A stretch of DNA of 20,041 nt from Discostella pseudostelligera (taxonomy: Eukaryota > Bacillariophyta > Thalassiosirophyceae > Thalassiosirales > Thalassiosiraceae), in the NCBI GenBank assembly GCA_036940085.1, contig JALLBK010000395.1, forward strand, positions 1-20,041, written 5' to 3'. Of this stretch, positions 8,019-18,500 are shown piece by piece. The notes under the pieces are model-generated. The model worked only from the letters and a program-made list of their open reading frames with translations. It did no database searches and had not been told where the DNA came from. How positions within the stretch are numbered: the stretch's first letter is position 1; each line of letters begins with the position of its first letter. The translations under genes and the position numbers were made by a program.

Positions 8019-8480
8019 GGGAGTGCTTTCGTTCACAAGGTCGGCAGCAGCTGTCTACTCCTCAGTCGTCGTTGCAATCGGAAAGGAGTGCTTGAACAGC
8101 GGCTGCATGGTTTGCGTCCGAGGTGCTAACGGGGCCGCTGCCCATGAGTGAGATGACTCTGTGATGGCTATGGCTATGGCTATGGCTATCGCGATAGAGA
8201 AATATCGACGATGGAGGTCCGTCGGTGGTGGTGGTGGGAGGACGGGCGATCTAAACGAAATGCTTTTTGTTTTTGTGAGTGTTGTTGGTTGTTGGGCTGT
8301 CTGCTGTCGGTGTTTGTTGCTTGGGACCGCAAAGGCGAAGCCTGAAGCACTTGTGAGCCTTCAACTTGAAGGTCAGCTTTTTGAAGTCACTGAAGTTCAA
8401 GTGCCTGTGACAAGAAGATGATGTGTATGTAAGGAACATCATTGTCACCACGCGCGAATAACTTCAACTTGAAGGATGAC
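8019..8480. promoter_or_regulatory. upstream region of PHPT1 paralogue 3 with a palindrome pair
   Basis: Contains CTTCAACTTGAAGG twice, 103 bp apart (8359-8372 and 8462-8475). Its core, TTCAACTTGAA, is a palindrome around a single C and also occurs at 5930-5940 upstream of paralogue 2. A degenerate relative (CTGAAGTTCAAG) lies near 8391. A dimeric transcription factor site is possible. An open frame over 8161-8421 arises partly from the hexamer repeat and is not called. Confidence 0.35.
8164..8187 (+). repeat. (ATGGCT)4 microsatellite
   Basis: Four perfect ATGGCT units followed by a degenerate ATCGCG. It lies outside any supported gene, so it is likely a simple slippage repeat. Confidence 0.85.
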
Positions 8481-9643
8481 CGCACGTACAATAGTTGAAA
8501 TCGAAATGTGACGCGACCCCACGGACAGGCGGGCTCCTTGGATGGACCATGACCATGGACGGCCGCTTCCATCGGCCCGTATGGGTATCAGAGAGATGTG
8601 ATATCTATTCTTCTCAAAGGTCAATAGAAGACACCGACGATGATGAATGTCTTCGATGACGATGGTAGTAAATATCATCGATTGCAATAGCCCTCATATC
8701 CATTTACTCCTAAAATCTGGCAGAGGTATTGGTACGTTCAAGCCAGCGTCGTCGATGGCATGTCATTCCAATGATCACAAATCCAACTCGTTTGGGTCGC
8801 CCACGCCATCGGCATTCGCATGAGCATGGTAACAATAATATCTTACCGTCCAAATTTAATACGACGTAGAATATTGATGCGTCATGTAACTATCATCGAG
8901 AAGTGAAAGTGATCAAAGATGATGAGGAGGATGATCACCATTGATCAATGCCAATTGACACGAACGAGGAGCGTCCGACATTGGCTAATTGAAACAGTCA
9001 CGATCGTAACAATTACAGTTGGCGGGGTTTGTTTTTATTTCGTCGTTGACAGAACGGCAATTCCGTCAGGACTGATGAATTGGAAATACTTAAGTAAGAT
9101 GCCTGAAAATTGAGTGAGAATGTAGGTTTCCAATCTACGGGTTTGTACAAAAAGAGGATTAGGGTGCAGCATTAGCGACAGTGCAGTTCAAGCATGATGG
9201 CGAGGAAATAGTGAGAGAAATACTATACTCAATCTACAACCGGGCATCACAAGCTGAGGCGGAGGCATATTACGTACTCCAATCCTCATCGCACCATACA
9301 CGCAAGAAAACTTAAATGAAAGTGTGCTAAAATGAATGTTATGTTGATAGAAGTGGTTGGAAATGTTGGAGTGGGCCAAGGTATCGTGAATTACCTGATG
9401 CGAACGAAGAAGGATGACCAAATTTTGAAGTCAAACATTGCCCATTTCCTGTAAAGAGCCGTTGCATTTTATGTTCTCGTCGTAATATTATTCAAAAGAT
9501 GATAATGCATTTGAAAATCGGATTGTAATATTGATCTGCCTGGCCTGTATTGATGTGCATGGGCAACATTTCATGTTAGTGCGCTACATTGGTACAGTTG
9601 TCTGCGTAGGCAATGCCTAATGTGATTCGATTGCACTCGTGCT
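8481..9643. other. long intergenic region, no gene seen
   Basis: Only short open frames are present on both strands, none with recognisable domains or credible splice structure. One short frame (8919-9113, +) contains a hydrophobic stretch but has no other support. No RNA gene, transposon ends or tandem repeats were seen. By position it may be decayed duplicate sequence leading into the relic at 9644. Confidence 0.4.
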
Positions 9644-9766
9644 AAAGGAAAATGGATCTATGCATTCAGTTCATAGCAAAGGAACTGATATTCAAATAAT
9701 TTTACCGTAACTGCGAAGGATGACCAGTTGGAGTTCCCGGATAGCAATGTTGGACAAAAGTGTCAA
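9644..9766 (+). pseudogene. relic of the two-repeat lumen-protein gene (3' end)
   Basis: Matches the 3' end of the 6363-7067 gene. The 14-mer AAGGAAAATGGATC is shared at the left end. Conceptual residues NNFTVTAKDDQLEFPDSN correspond to NNLTAIAKDGKLVFPDGN of the intact gene, followed after a frame slip by WTKV versus WIKM. Upstream parts of the repeat are not recognisable, and the frame is broken by stops and at least one indel. It has the same orientation as the intact gene and lies about 2.7 kb downstream, consistent with segmental duplication followed by decay. Confidence 0.75.
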
Positions 9767-9860
9767 TTATTTGCAGTGAGATTGGACTACTTTACAACTA
9801 CTCTATCGACAGAACTCATCAAGCAGTAACAGTAATTCCACACCATAAGATGCAAACCAT

Positions 9861-12111
9861 TCAACGAAACTCTGGAATTTGCAGCCAGTCTGGTAATTTT
9901 TCTGGAGTCACTTTCACAAGAGTGCTGCAAAGAAATCATATTGGTGAAAGCTCTGTTAGCCATGGTGACAGTGTCGCGGCAATAATGTTAGTTGAAGAAT
10001 ACTCACTTTCTCCTGCGTATTTGCACTGGTCGAACAACAATCTCAGCTTCCTCGACAATGACCTCTGCTGGTTCTTCAATAATCTCCTTGAAAAGAAAAT
10101 AGCCCAAGCTCGACGCTGACACTGCCGCTAAGGTTATTAATGCTCTCATTGTAGCACCAGGCCCACCCCATCCTAACTGAGTTTGTCCCAAGCCTGCTAA
10201 TGCACCGAAGATTCCCCCGGCGGCGATCAAGATAGTCTCATCTTCCTTGAAGACTGGGTGCAAAAGGTCTTCGAAATCAGATGGGGACAGCAACTTTAAT
10301 CTATGCGCCAAGGTGCTTTCAATATCTAGTGTCGTTGTCATGTATTGATGCAAGTCCGGATACTCGTTGTGATTCTTTGCTGCATTGCCGATGGCAGTCA
10401 CGGCCGCAGAGAGTATGAATTCTGGAACCGGATAAGGTAGTTGGCGACGTAAAAATGAGTACAGCTTTCCATCATCTGCATCTTGCGCAAGTGCCTCCAA
10501 CAAACGTCCAGAATTCAATACCCTCTTTGCCATGAATGTACCAAACTAAGAAGTAAATGTTGCGAGGTGAATGTATGCCCAGCAACACAAATTGATGTGG
10601 CACAAAATTTCCATAGTAGAATCTCACCTCGTCGCTGACCTCCACTTGTCGGCTTTCGAACAATCCCTGGATGACAATTGGTCCACATTGTACCGGCTCA
10701 ACTGGATCAAAAAGTAGTTTGATTGCAATCCTGGGGATTGAAGGGAGATGTTCAGCAGCACGTATCAACAACGACAAAAATTATAGGAGTACCCTCAAGC
10801 AACTCACCAATTCGTTACATAACCAACAATGGCACCCGCAACCTAACACACAGCAATACATCATGATACATGACAGCTGTGAGTGAGACTGTCTCGGCGA
10901 GCACATGGAGTAAGCACACAACAACTCAACTGGCAAAGTCCATGGTTTCGGATTCATAACCCATGCAACCATCTGGACAAGACCAAGAAGAAATCCAAAT
11001 CCTAACCCACTTTCTACGAGGAAATCCAATTCCACTCGACCGACCTAAACGGGAGAGGGATGGAGGCGGATTAACAAAGAGGGAGGGCAAAATTCAGAAT
11101 CGCACACAAATCGTCACCACAATCCAACTCCACCCCCCCCCCTCTCCCACATGGATCGGTAGTGCTTCGTTTACCTTTTGAAACAGTTCCACCAAGACAA
11201 CCTTATCCCTCATAAACGCCTCCAATACCACCGATCGTAAATCAAGAATATCGCCAATTTCAATTTGAAGATTCGATATAACACGAGTTAATATCATGGG
11301 AAGGAATGGATGCATAACTTTTACCATCATGTCACCACATCTCCCTCCTCCGCAATCTTTCTTAATCTCTGCTTCCACTATGGGTAGTAGCAATGAAGCC
11401 AATTGGGATGCATCTAATCGACCAAATGCCTCCTCGATGGAGAGTAGACGTTTGGTAACAATGTCTACAAGACGAGAGGCCATCTTTTCAGTTTTGCATG
11501 GCACTACTCCTTGCCATCCAAAGATCTGCTCGCGTCGGTCGGTCACATCATCATTATCATCATCATCATAAGCATTGCATCGTCGTGTGAAGGTTACAGA
11601 GTAAAACCACAAACAGAAATATCACAATGTGAGCTTTCAATAACAATACTCTCCAAATGGCATGCATATTCGTAACACTACTCACACCATACGGTACAAA
11701 TTCTTCTCTATACCATTCGGTACCCATATATTCAATAGGATAAAATAACATTTTGACAGCAATCCAATTGGTATACATGGCCATGCAGGCCGCGATGGCG
11801 GGTATAGTTGCATATTGCAATGGTGATTTACGTAGCTCTTGAAATATTTCACGGAGATTTCGTGGACCGACTGTTCCTCGGGTGATGGCTGTGTTGGCTG
11901 CGATGGTGGCAGATGTGGTGGCGGTGAATGTGGTGGTGAAGGTGTATCGCTGATGGTGTCGTAGTACGATATTCTTGCATAGTGAACCATTATTGTTTTG
12001 GAATGATGCCAATGATAGCGGATGAGGAGGCTGCCGTAGTCTACTTCTTCGTCCGATTACCAATGAGGTTGTGGATCTTAGAGTTGATGGCTGAAGACGA
12101 AAAGTGATCAT
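9861..12111 (-). CDS. DUF445-family membrane protein, 7 exons
   Basis: Exons (minus) are 12111-11686, 11525-11175, 11044-10931, 10842-10808, 10730-10628, 10545-10007 and 9924-9861, 543 aa; exon 4 is only 35 bp. Phases match at every junction. Family signatures are NWIAVKMLFYPIEY (from residue 115), FGWQGVVPCKTEKMA, FQK-VGRVELDFL with a membrane stretch GFGFLLGLVQMVAW, VAGAIVGYVTNW-IAIKLLFDP, and HPVFKEDETILIAAGG followed by further hydrophobic segments. DUF445 (related to bacterial YheB) has no established biochemical function. The N-terminus (MITFRLQPSTLRSTTSLVIG) is basic, Ser/Thr-rich and free of acids, suggesting a mitochondrial presequence. The ATG at 12111 is used because 12138 is TTG. 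Exon 7 (KVTPEKLPDWLQIPEFR) is less certain: if the last intron is retained, the protein ends in RRRK. The intron 3 donor is GTTGAG, weaker than the others. Divergent from CPSF1. Confidence 0.88.
11133..11142. repeat. C10 homopolymer within DUF445 intron 2
   Basis: A run of ten C (G on the coding strand) lies 33 bp into the 130-bp intron 2 as read in the gene direction. Its exact length may be uncertain, but it does not affect the reading frame. Confidence 0.8.
11547..11569. repeat. ATC/GAT trinucleotide microsatellite
   Basis: Imperfect (ATC)n, read as GAT on the minus strand, inside intron 1 of the DUF445 gene just upstream of the GAGCAG acceptor. Unspliced, it would encode an Asp run (AYDDDDNDD) that does not fit the family, supporting its intronic status. 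Confidence 0.75.
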
Positions 12112-12552
12112 GATGTGGCTTTGATGGCGATGGAACAACTTAGCAAGAATCTTTGTTTCCGCAGGAGGCGTAGGATCCCCAGGTCGACAATCAGCAGGGT
12201 CTCATTGTCATAGATTCATAGATACCGTTGGGGTAGCTTGGAGTTGCAGAGAGTGTCCCATCACTACTTACTACCTGCTGCCCATGGCATGATATGATGG
12301 CGCGAGATGCCGATGGCCATAATAAAGGGAGGTGGCGGAAATGGGAAATGGCGGGAAGGATGTTTTGGCGAAGAAAATGTGTTGAAAATGGCGGGAAAGC
12401 ACTTACTGCCACGCGGAAGTGGTTGTCACTGATTTCTGTCTGTCTGTCGTCCGACCGCAGGAAGCTTGCACTCGCATGGCAAAGACAAAGATCCTGCACC
12501 GTCGGCCGTCGTCTCGGCAGCAGTACTAGCAACAACTTCTACTTCTTGATCA
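12112..12552. promoter_or_regulatory. bidirectional promoter, DUF445 and CPSF1, with E2F-like sites
   Basis: Two exact TGGCGGGAA sites (12349-12357, 12389-12397) lie 40 bp apart. GGTGGCGGAAA (12331-12341) and TTTTGGCG (12363-12370) lie between or beside them. An in-frame TGA at 12547-12549 just before the CPSF1 ATG confirms that start. The sites are closer to CPSF1 but could serve both genes. Regulation by E2F/DP is inferred. Confidence 0.5.
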
Positions 12553-15500
12553 ATGGCAGAAACAACATCTGCGGTGGTGCCACCAGTGGTAGCGGCGGCG
12601 GCCATTGCTGATAGCGCTGCCGCATCCAGCAAGGCCACTACCAAAACTACCGCCGCGAGTACTAGTAGCAGCAGTAGCAGCAGCAACCGTCCCATCCATC
12701 CCGCCTTTCTAACCACCTTTGGCCCTGGGAAAGGTTCGGGCTCGGCTGAATTATCGGCTTGGGCGTACTTGACCCGTCCTCGTCCGTCATCGTCAGCAAC
12801 ATCATCAGCATCGACATCCACATCAACAGCTGCATCGACAACGCCATTGCCAAACTTAGTCACCGCCCACTCTAATTCGTTGAGAGTATACACTGTCTTA
12901 CCCAATGCGGGTACATTGGCATTAACAGCAGTGTATGATAATTTGGCTGGTACCATTTGTTCATTGGATGTGATACCCAATGGGACTTGTTCTTACGGTA
13001 GCAATAGCAAGAAGTCGGTTGTGCCCAATGAGAATGGTGGTGCAAATAATGTCAATAACAGCAGTGATGACAGCAGGAGTAGTAGGGAAAGTGACAGCTA
13101 CGATGGTCTACTTCTGGGATTTGCAGGCCATCCACGTCTTTCACTAGTTTATCCCTCTTCCCCCATGGTGGCGGGTGGAACATCCTCCGGGGTGGGTCAG
13201 GGGGGAGTCCTCCTCGCTAGTTCCATTATCGATTTAACATCGGCCTTGATGGAACGGAGTATGGGGGGGACATCATTTTTGGAACAGGATATGATTGTCA
13301 CCGTCTCCACCAGCGCGACAACATCAGCAACAGCTGAGAGTTCTTCTACTGCCACGACGGACAATGCCAATGTCATGGACGAGGATGATCCACCATGTGT
13401 CTCGGTAGTATTGGGAGGTGGTGTGGCGATTGCATCGTTTTCGTTACCCAAAGGTCCTCGACCTTGTGAGAATAATAATGATTCATCATCATCATCAACT
13501 TCTTCGTGGTGGAGGGTGGCATCGGAACCATACGTGTTGCCACTTTCCTCACTCTCTGCCAAAACTCGTGATTTGGGTTCGTCTGGTATCATTGCCTCAG
13601 CAACCACAACAACCGCAACCAACATCACAGGACGGGGTAGTAGTAGTCGAACCAATCCAGAAACGGCAGTGGGATTAGGACCATCCGTAAGTCATGGTAT
13701 GGGGGATATTATCGACGTCACCTATCTGAGTGGATATACCGAACCGACATTACTAGTGTTGCATTCCAACCCAAGGAGGGGTGGAGGAAGGGCATGGTCG
13801 GGTAGATTGGGGCGTACTGCTGAGGTGCCATTAACTACTACTACTACCGCCGCCACAACCACCGCTTCCGGAGAAGAGTATGGTGATGATGATGACGATG
13901 ACATGGACACTATGGATGGAGAACACAAATCGTCATCGCGTCGTGTGGAAACAACAACATTGATGCCCACTGGAACCAAGTATGGACTAACCCTTACGGC
14001 AATTAGTCTTGCATTGCATCAACATCGTTCTGTGGTATTATGGAGCTTGATGGATGCATTGCCGGCAGATGCATGGAAATTAATTCCACATTCGACTGCG
14101 TCAAATGGAGATGGTGGTGTACTAGTCTGGGGAGTGAATACCATTGTTTATGTGAGTATGGGTGGTAAGATCAAGTGCGCGTTGGCTGTGAATGGATTTG
14201 CCAAGGTTGGTTGTCCGCCGGGGTTGCTCCCACCACCTCCTCCTCCTCCCTCCCGGGGTGGGAGAAATTTGTCAAAATGGTCATCATCTTCGGGTGGTAC
14301 CGCCGTGCATTTGGAAGCCAATCCAAGTCCGTTACCCCCACTTGCACTTCAACTCGATGGTGCCTCGCGCGTGTCATTTATCACGGACAATGTTGCATTG
14401 GTATGTCTTGGCAATGGAACGTTGCATTTGTTGGAGCTGCATAATTATTCTTCAACCAGTACGATGAAAATGTTTATGAGCTTGTTCCCGCTGGGTCACA
14501 AGATTGGTGGATTGGGAAGCGTTGCGAGTTGTCTATCGGTATTACTGGCAAACACGGCGTTTCATGCCAAGTGTTTAAGTCGTTATCTCGGAGAGGAGGA
14601 GGATGACAATCTGAATCCTGATGATTCGATAGTGTCAAACACAGCTGTCAGGAAACCTTCACCCAAAATCCAAGCAAGGGGTTTGATATTCGTCGGTTCG
14701 AGGATGGGAGATTGTACATTATTGGCATTTTCAATGAACGATCCCATCCAACTCGTAGCTACGGATGATATCGATATTGACGTGGATGGTTCAGAGAAAG
14801 CAGGTGGCAACCTCCAGCCAGATGCGAAGGTGATCCCATACACCCAAAGTTCCATGTCATCGGGTGGGTTAGATAGCGGCGAGCCGTTGCGAAAACAGCG
14901 TCGGCTTGAAATGAGTCAAGTTGTCAAGATTTTGGACGACGAGTTCGAGGACAATAATGATGCGGATAACAGTAATGCACATGGCCAAAATACTGACCAG
15001 TTGGAGGCTAGTGTGGCGCTTAGTAGGGAAGAGATCCTTCGTCTCGAAGAGGAAGAGCTGTACCGCATGGATGACGATGATGATTGTGCTGCCCCAAGTA
15101 TCATTTCATCGTACAACGAGGATAGTGATGCACTCGACAACGAAGAAATCAACGCGGATGGTAATGGTGATGGTGATGACACACCAAGAATCACCCACCG
15201 GTCAGCACGTTACCTCTCCATGTTCCGATCCATCCGTGCTCTGGNGTGATGACACACCAAGAATCACCCACCGGTCAGCACGTTACCTCTCCATGTTCCG
15301 ATCCATCCGTGCTCTGGATTCTCTTACTGGTCTTGGTCCCCTCGGTGGCGGGTAAGTCAAGAATGTGTCCTAGTCATGAACCTTTGGTTTGTACTCTACA
15401 CTCTCTCATTTATATGCACACATTTAATTCAGGTGTTATGGCCCGGTGGCGACTTGTCCCTCATTAACGGAGCAGGATGCCAACATGAACGCATCGTCCT

Positions 15501-18500
15501 GGCATGCGCAAGAGCCACAGCACGAGGCGTCATTTTCCAATGCATTCTCGTCGGCGGCACGACACTACATAATGCCTTGCGGATTTGGTTCATCTGGTGG
15601 ATTAGCGGTGTTAACGACACCCGGGAGAGATAATGTAGGTGGGAGTATACTGTGTGAATCTGACTTGTGCAACATGGCCGGACCTATCTTTGGTCTGCCG
15701 CACTCGAACCTTGTCCTGTTGGGAAAGGCGGATGGGGTTGGCTCCATCGTATTGCGCGGTGTGCTACGGGGAGGTGAGGGTACGGACAAGGAAAATAACC
15801 TAGCTATTGAAGAGTTTGAGGAAGTGGACATAGACCAATCAGCACCGAGCGACAGTGATGACACTATGGAGATTGAGACCCCTCCTTCCTTCAATGTCGC
15901 TTCAGATGTGTTGGGGAGAATGGCATTGCTCGCAGCTACAGAGTTTTGCTCTGATTCCCTATCATATTCGATGCTCTTTGTCAGGGTGCCTCATCCGGAG
16001 ATTTCCCACGCGTATGCCATTGTAATAATGTCAAATGATGAAGATAAGAAGGAATCAGAGCTTGGTTTGGCGGTCGACTTTGTGCATACCATCGATGACG
16101 ACGAATCTGACAATGCATTCTTTAACAAAGACAATGCCAGGGGAATGCTTGCCTCGATAACTCCCATTGTCAGCAAGTTTNGACAATGCATTCTTTAACA
16201 AAGACAATGCCAGGGGAATGCTTGCCTCGATAACTCCCATTGTCAGCAAGTTTTCCGAAGGCACTTCAACATTATCATCCGTCACCTTTGGCTGTGTGTG
16301 GACCTCAGGGAATGCAAGCATATTTGATATCGCATTGGGTAGCCAGGCATCAGTTAATGACAAGATCGCTGGTTTCACCGTATCAGAGTCAGTATTCGTC
16401 GGGGATTGCGATTATGATGCAAATTTTTACGACAGTAATAGGCTTGTGGTGAGATCATTTTTGTGATTAATTTGATCAGTCAATCCTGATATGCCAGAAT
16501 TATCTCATTGTTGTTGCTTAACTGCGCAGGCAATGGATGTCATATCACTACCTAACCATATTTTTGACATGCCAGACCTGGTGTCGAATGACGCTGACGA
16601 ACATTTGCTAGGGACGAGTAGCTCAGTCCCCACCCCCGACCAAGCATCTTCGCTGTCATTCCCTCCTGACCGTCTTTCCATGCATGGTACTTGGTGCGCA
16701 AAACTTGATGATATTCATTCGTATCAATCATTTCCATCTACGTTGTCACACAGTCGAATCGTCGTTGTTATCGGTCGCCGATCGGGTTTACTTCAAATCT
16801 ATGACCACGAGGAAGTTCTGGCATCACCCCTTGTTGAATTTTCATCAGAGTCTACTGGCGCATCCCCCATCTGGCAAGCCCATGGCTGCAGCCACGGCAG
16901 TGCTATTCTCGGAGAGTCTCCATCGGGAGCAAAACTACGTCGCCCAGATCATCACGAAGTCGAAGCGGCAGAGATTCGATTGTTTGTTGCTGGACCTTCA
17001 CTTCAACCCGAGAGCATCTTCGGTAATATGTCTCCTATTGATGAAGAGAAGGATTCTTGGATGTTGCGCTCGCTCTGCATCCTTGTGGACACCTCCCAGG
17101 GTGATTTGCAATTGTATTCGGCATCTAAAAGTGGCTCCAACATGAATCGCTTACGATTTTCACGAGTGCCCCTTTCGAATGTCTCGCGACCCAGCGAGGA
17201 AGCGGGCCGTCATTTAGTTAAGCTTCGTCGTAAGGGCATCGTTCCCCAAGTGACAACCATGCAATTCCGCCCGAACCGATTGCACCGTTTCTTTGACATT
17301 TCTGGGGAAGATGGGCTATTCGCAGCAACACCCAGACCTCTTTGGTTCGTCTCAGAAAGAGGTGCGCCGACAGTAGTTTCGCACAAGTCGCGTCACGTTA
17401 GCCCCGCTGGAGGCCGTCCAGTGCCAGTGTCGGGTTTTTGTACGACGATGCCCGCCGTGTTCCAGAAAGCACGCAGTGGGTTCATCACATTGCATGAACG
17501 TATTGGTCGAGTTGGCTCACAACGACTTACACTTTACAATGGGTGAGAGATCATTTCCTTATTCTTGTTTAATTGTTTCAATTCAAAGACCGCTCACATT
17601 CTTATCTGGAACTGGAACTGTCTTCGATCAGTCTTTGGGATGTGTTTGCACCACATGGCCTGCTTCCGGGAGGTGGATTATCTGTTCAAAAAGTTCCCCT
17701 GGGGGTCACTGTCCGCCATATTGAGGTGAGGACACATTATCTGAGCAAGTCACTGCTCGATGCCGCTTTATTCTAACATTTTAATGTTCTCTTCAGTTTA
17801 TTGATGATGCATCCATATCCACTACATCTCGGCCTGTTTATGCAATGTTGGTCTCACATGAAATCGAAGATGATCAGAGTGATTTAAATGATGATGGTCT
17901 CAGCTCCGAAGAAAGACTGCGAATCAAAGACATGAAAGAGGCAGTTAGGGTACGAAAACAAGTTGAAGCTGATTTGGGAGGATTCGACGTGGAGCAGGAA
18001 TGGGTAGAGGAAATCGAAAGAGAAGACTGCTTCGCAATTGATCCAGGGCTCGGCCTAGCTCCTTCTATTCCTATCCGGAAGTATGAGTTATGGCTCGCTG
18101 ACGCATCTTCCCGATGGAATATTTTGGATAAGTATCAGTTGGACGAATTCGAGCATGGAACCGCGTTAAAGGTCATGTACTTGACGGATGTAAGTTCATA
18201 TCTTGTACTGTCGTACATATTTTTCAACAACATTCATATCGTGTTCTCAATGTTGCTGATTGGTTCATCGATTCAAGGTTGTTGAGGATAGCGATGAAGT
18301 GCCAGAGAAAATTCTTGTCATTGGTGTTGGCGCAAGTGTGATATCACATGATGGGGAAGATATTGCATCTAAGGGAAGAGTCTTATTATTTCAAATCAAG
18401 AAATCAAGGAAACGAGCCCTGAGCAAAGGCGAAAATCTCACTTCACTAGTTCTGGCGCTCAAGTCGGAGAAAGATATGGCGCTGGGTCCTGTCACCAGCT

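Noticed and set aside
8161..8421. 86-codon frame beginning with Met-Ala repeats
   Set aside because: Its start lies in an (ATGGCT)4 microsatellite. The rest has no domain, and it covers promoter-like palindromes.
8919..9113. 64-codon frame with a hydrophobic stretch
   Set aside because: Short, isolated, without a recognised domain or neighbouring exons. Such stretches occur by chance in AT-rich DNA.
12426..13979. Long antisense frames across CPSF1 exon 1
   Set aside because: Mirror frames of trinucleotide-repeat-rich coding sequence. The plus strand encodes conserved CPSF1 segments.
15173..16253. Two 72-bp direct repeats as genuine tandem duplications or insertion target sites
   Set aside because: Each is interrupted by a single N, is exactly identical, breaks the frame of a conserved gene, and the frame is restored by collapse. 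Assembly overlap explains everything.
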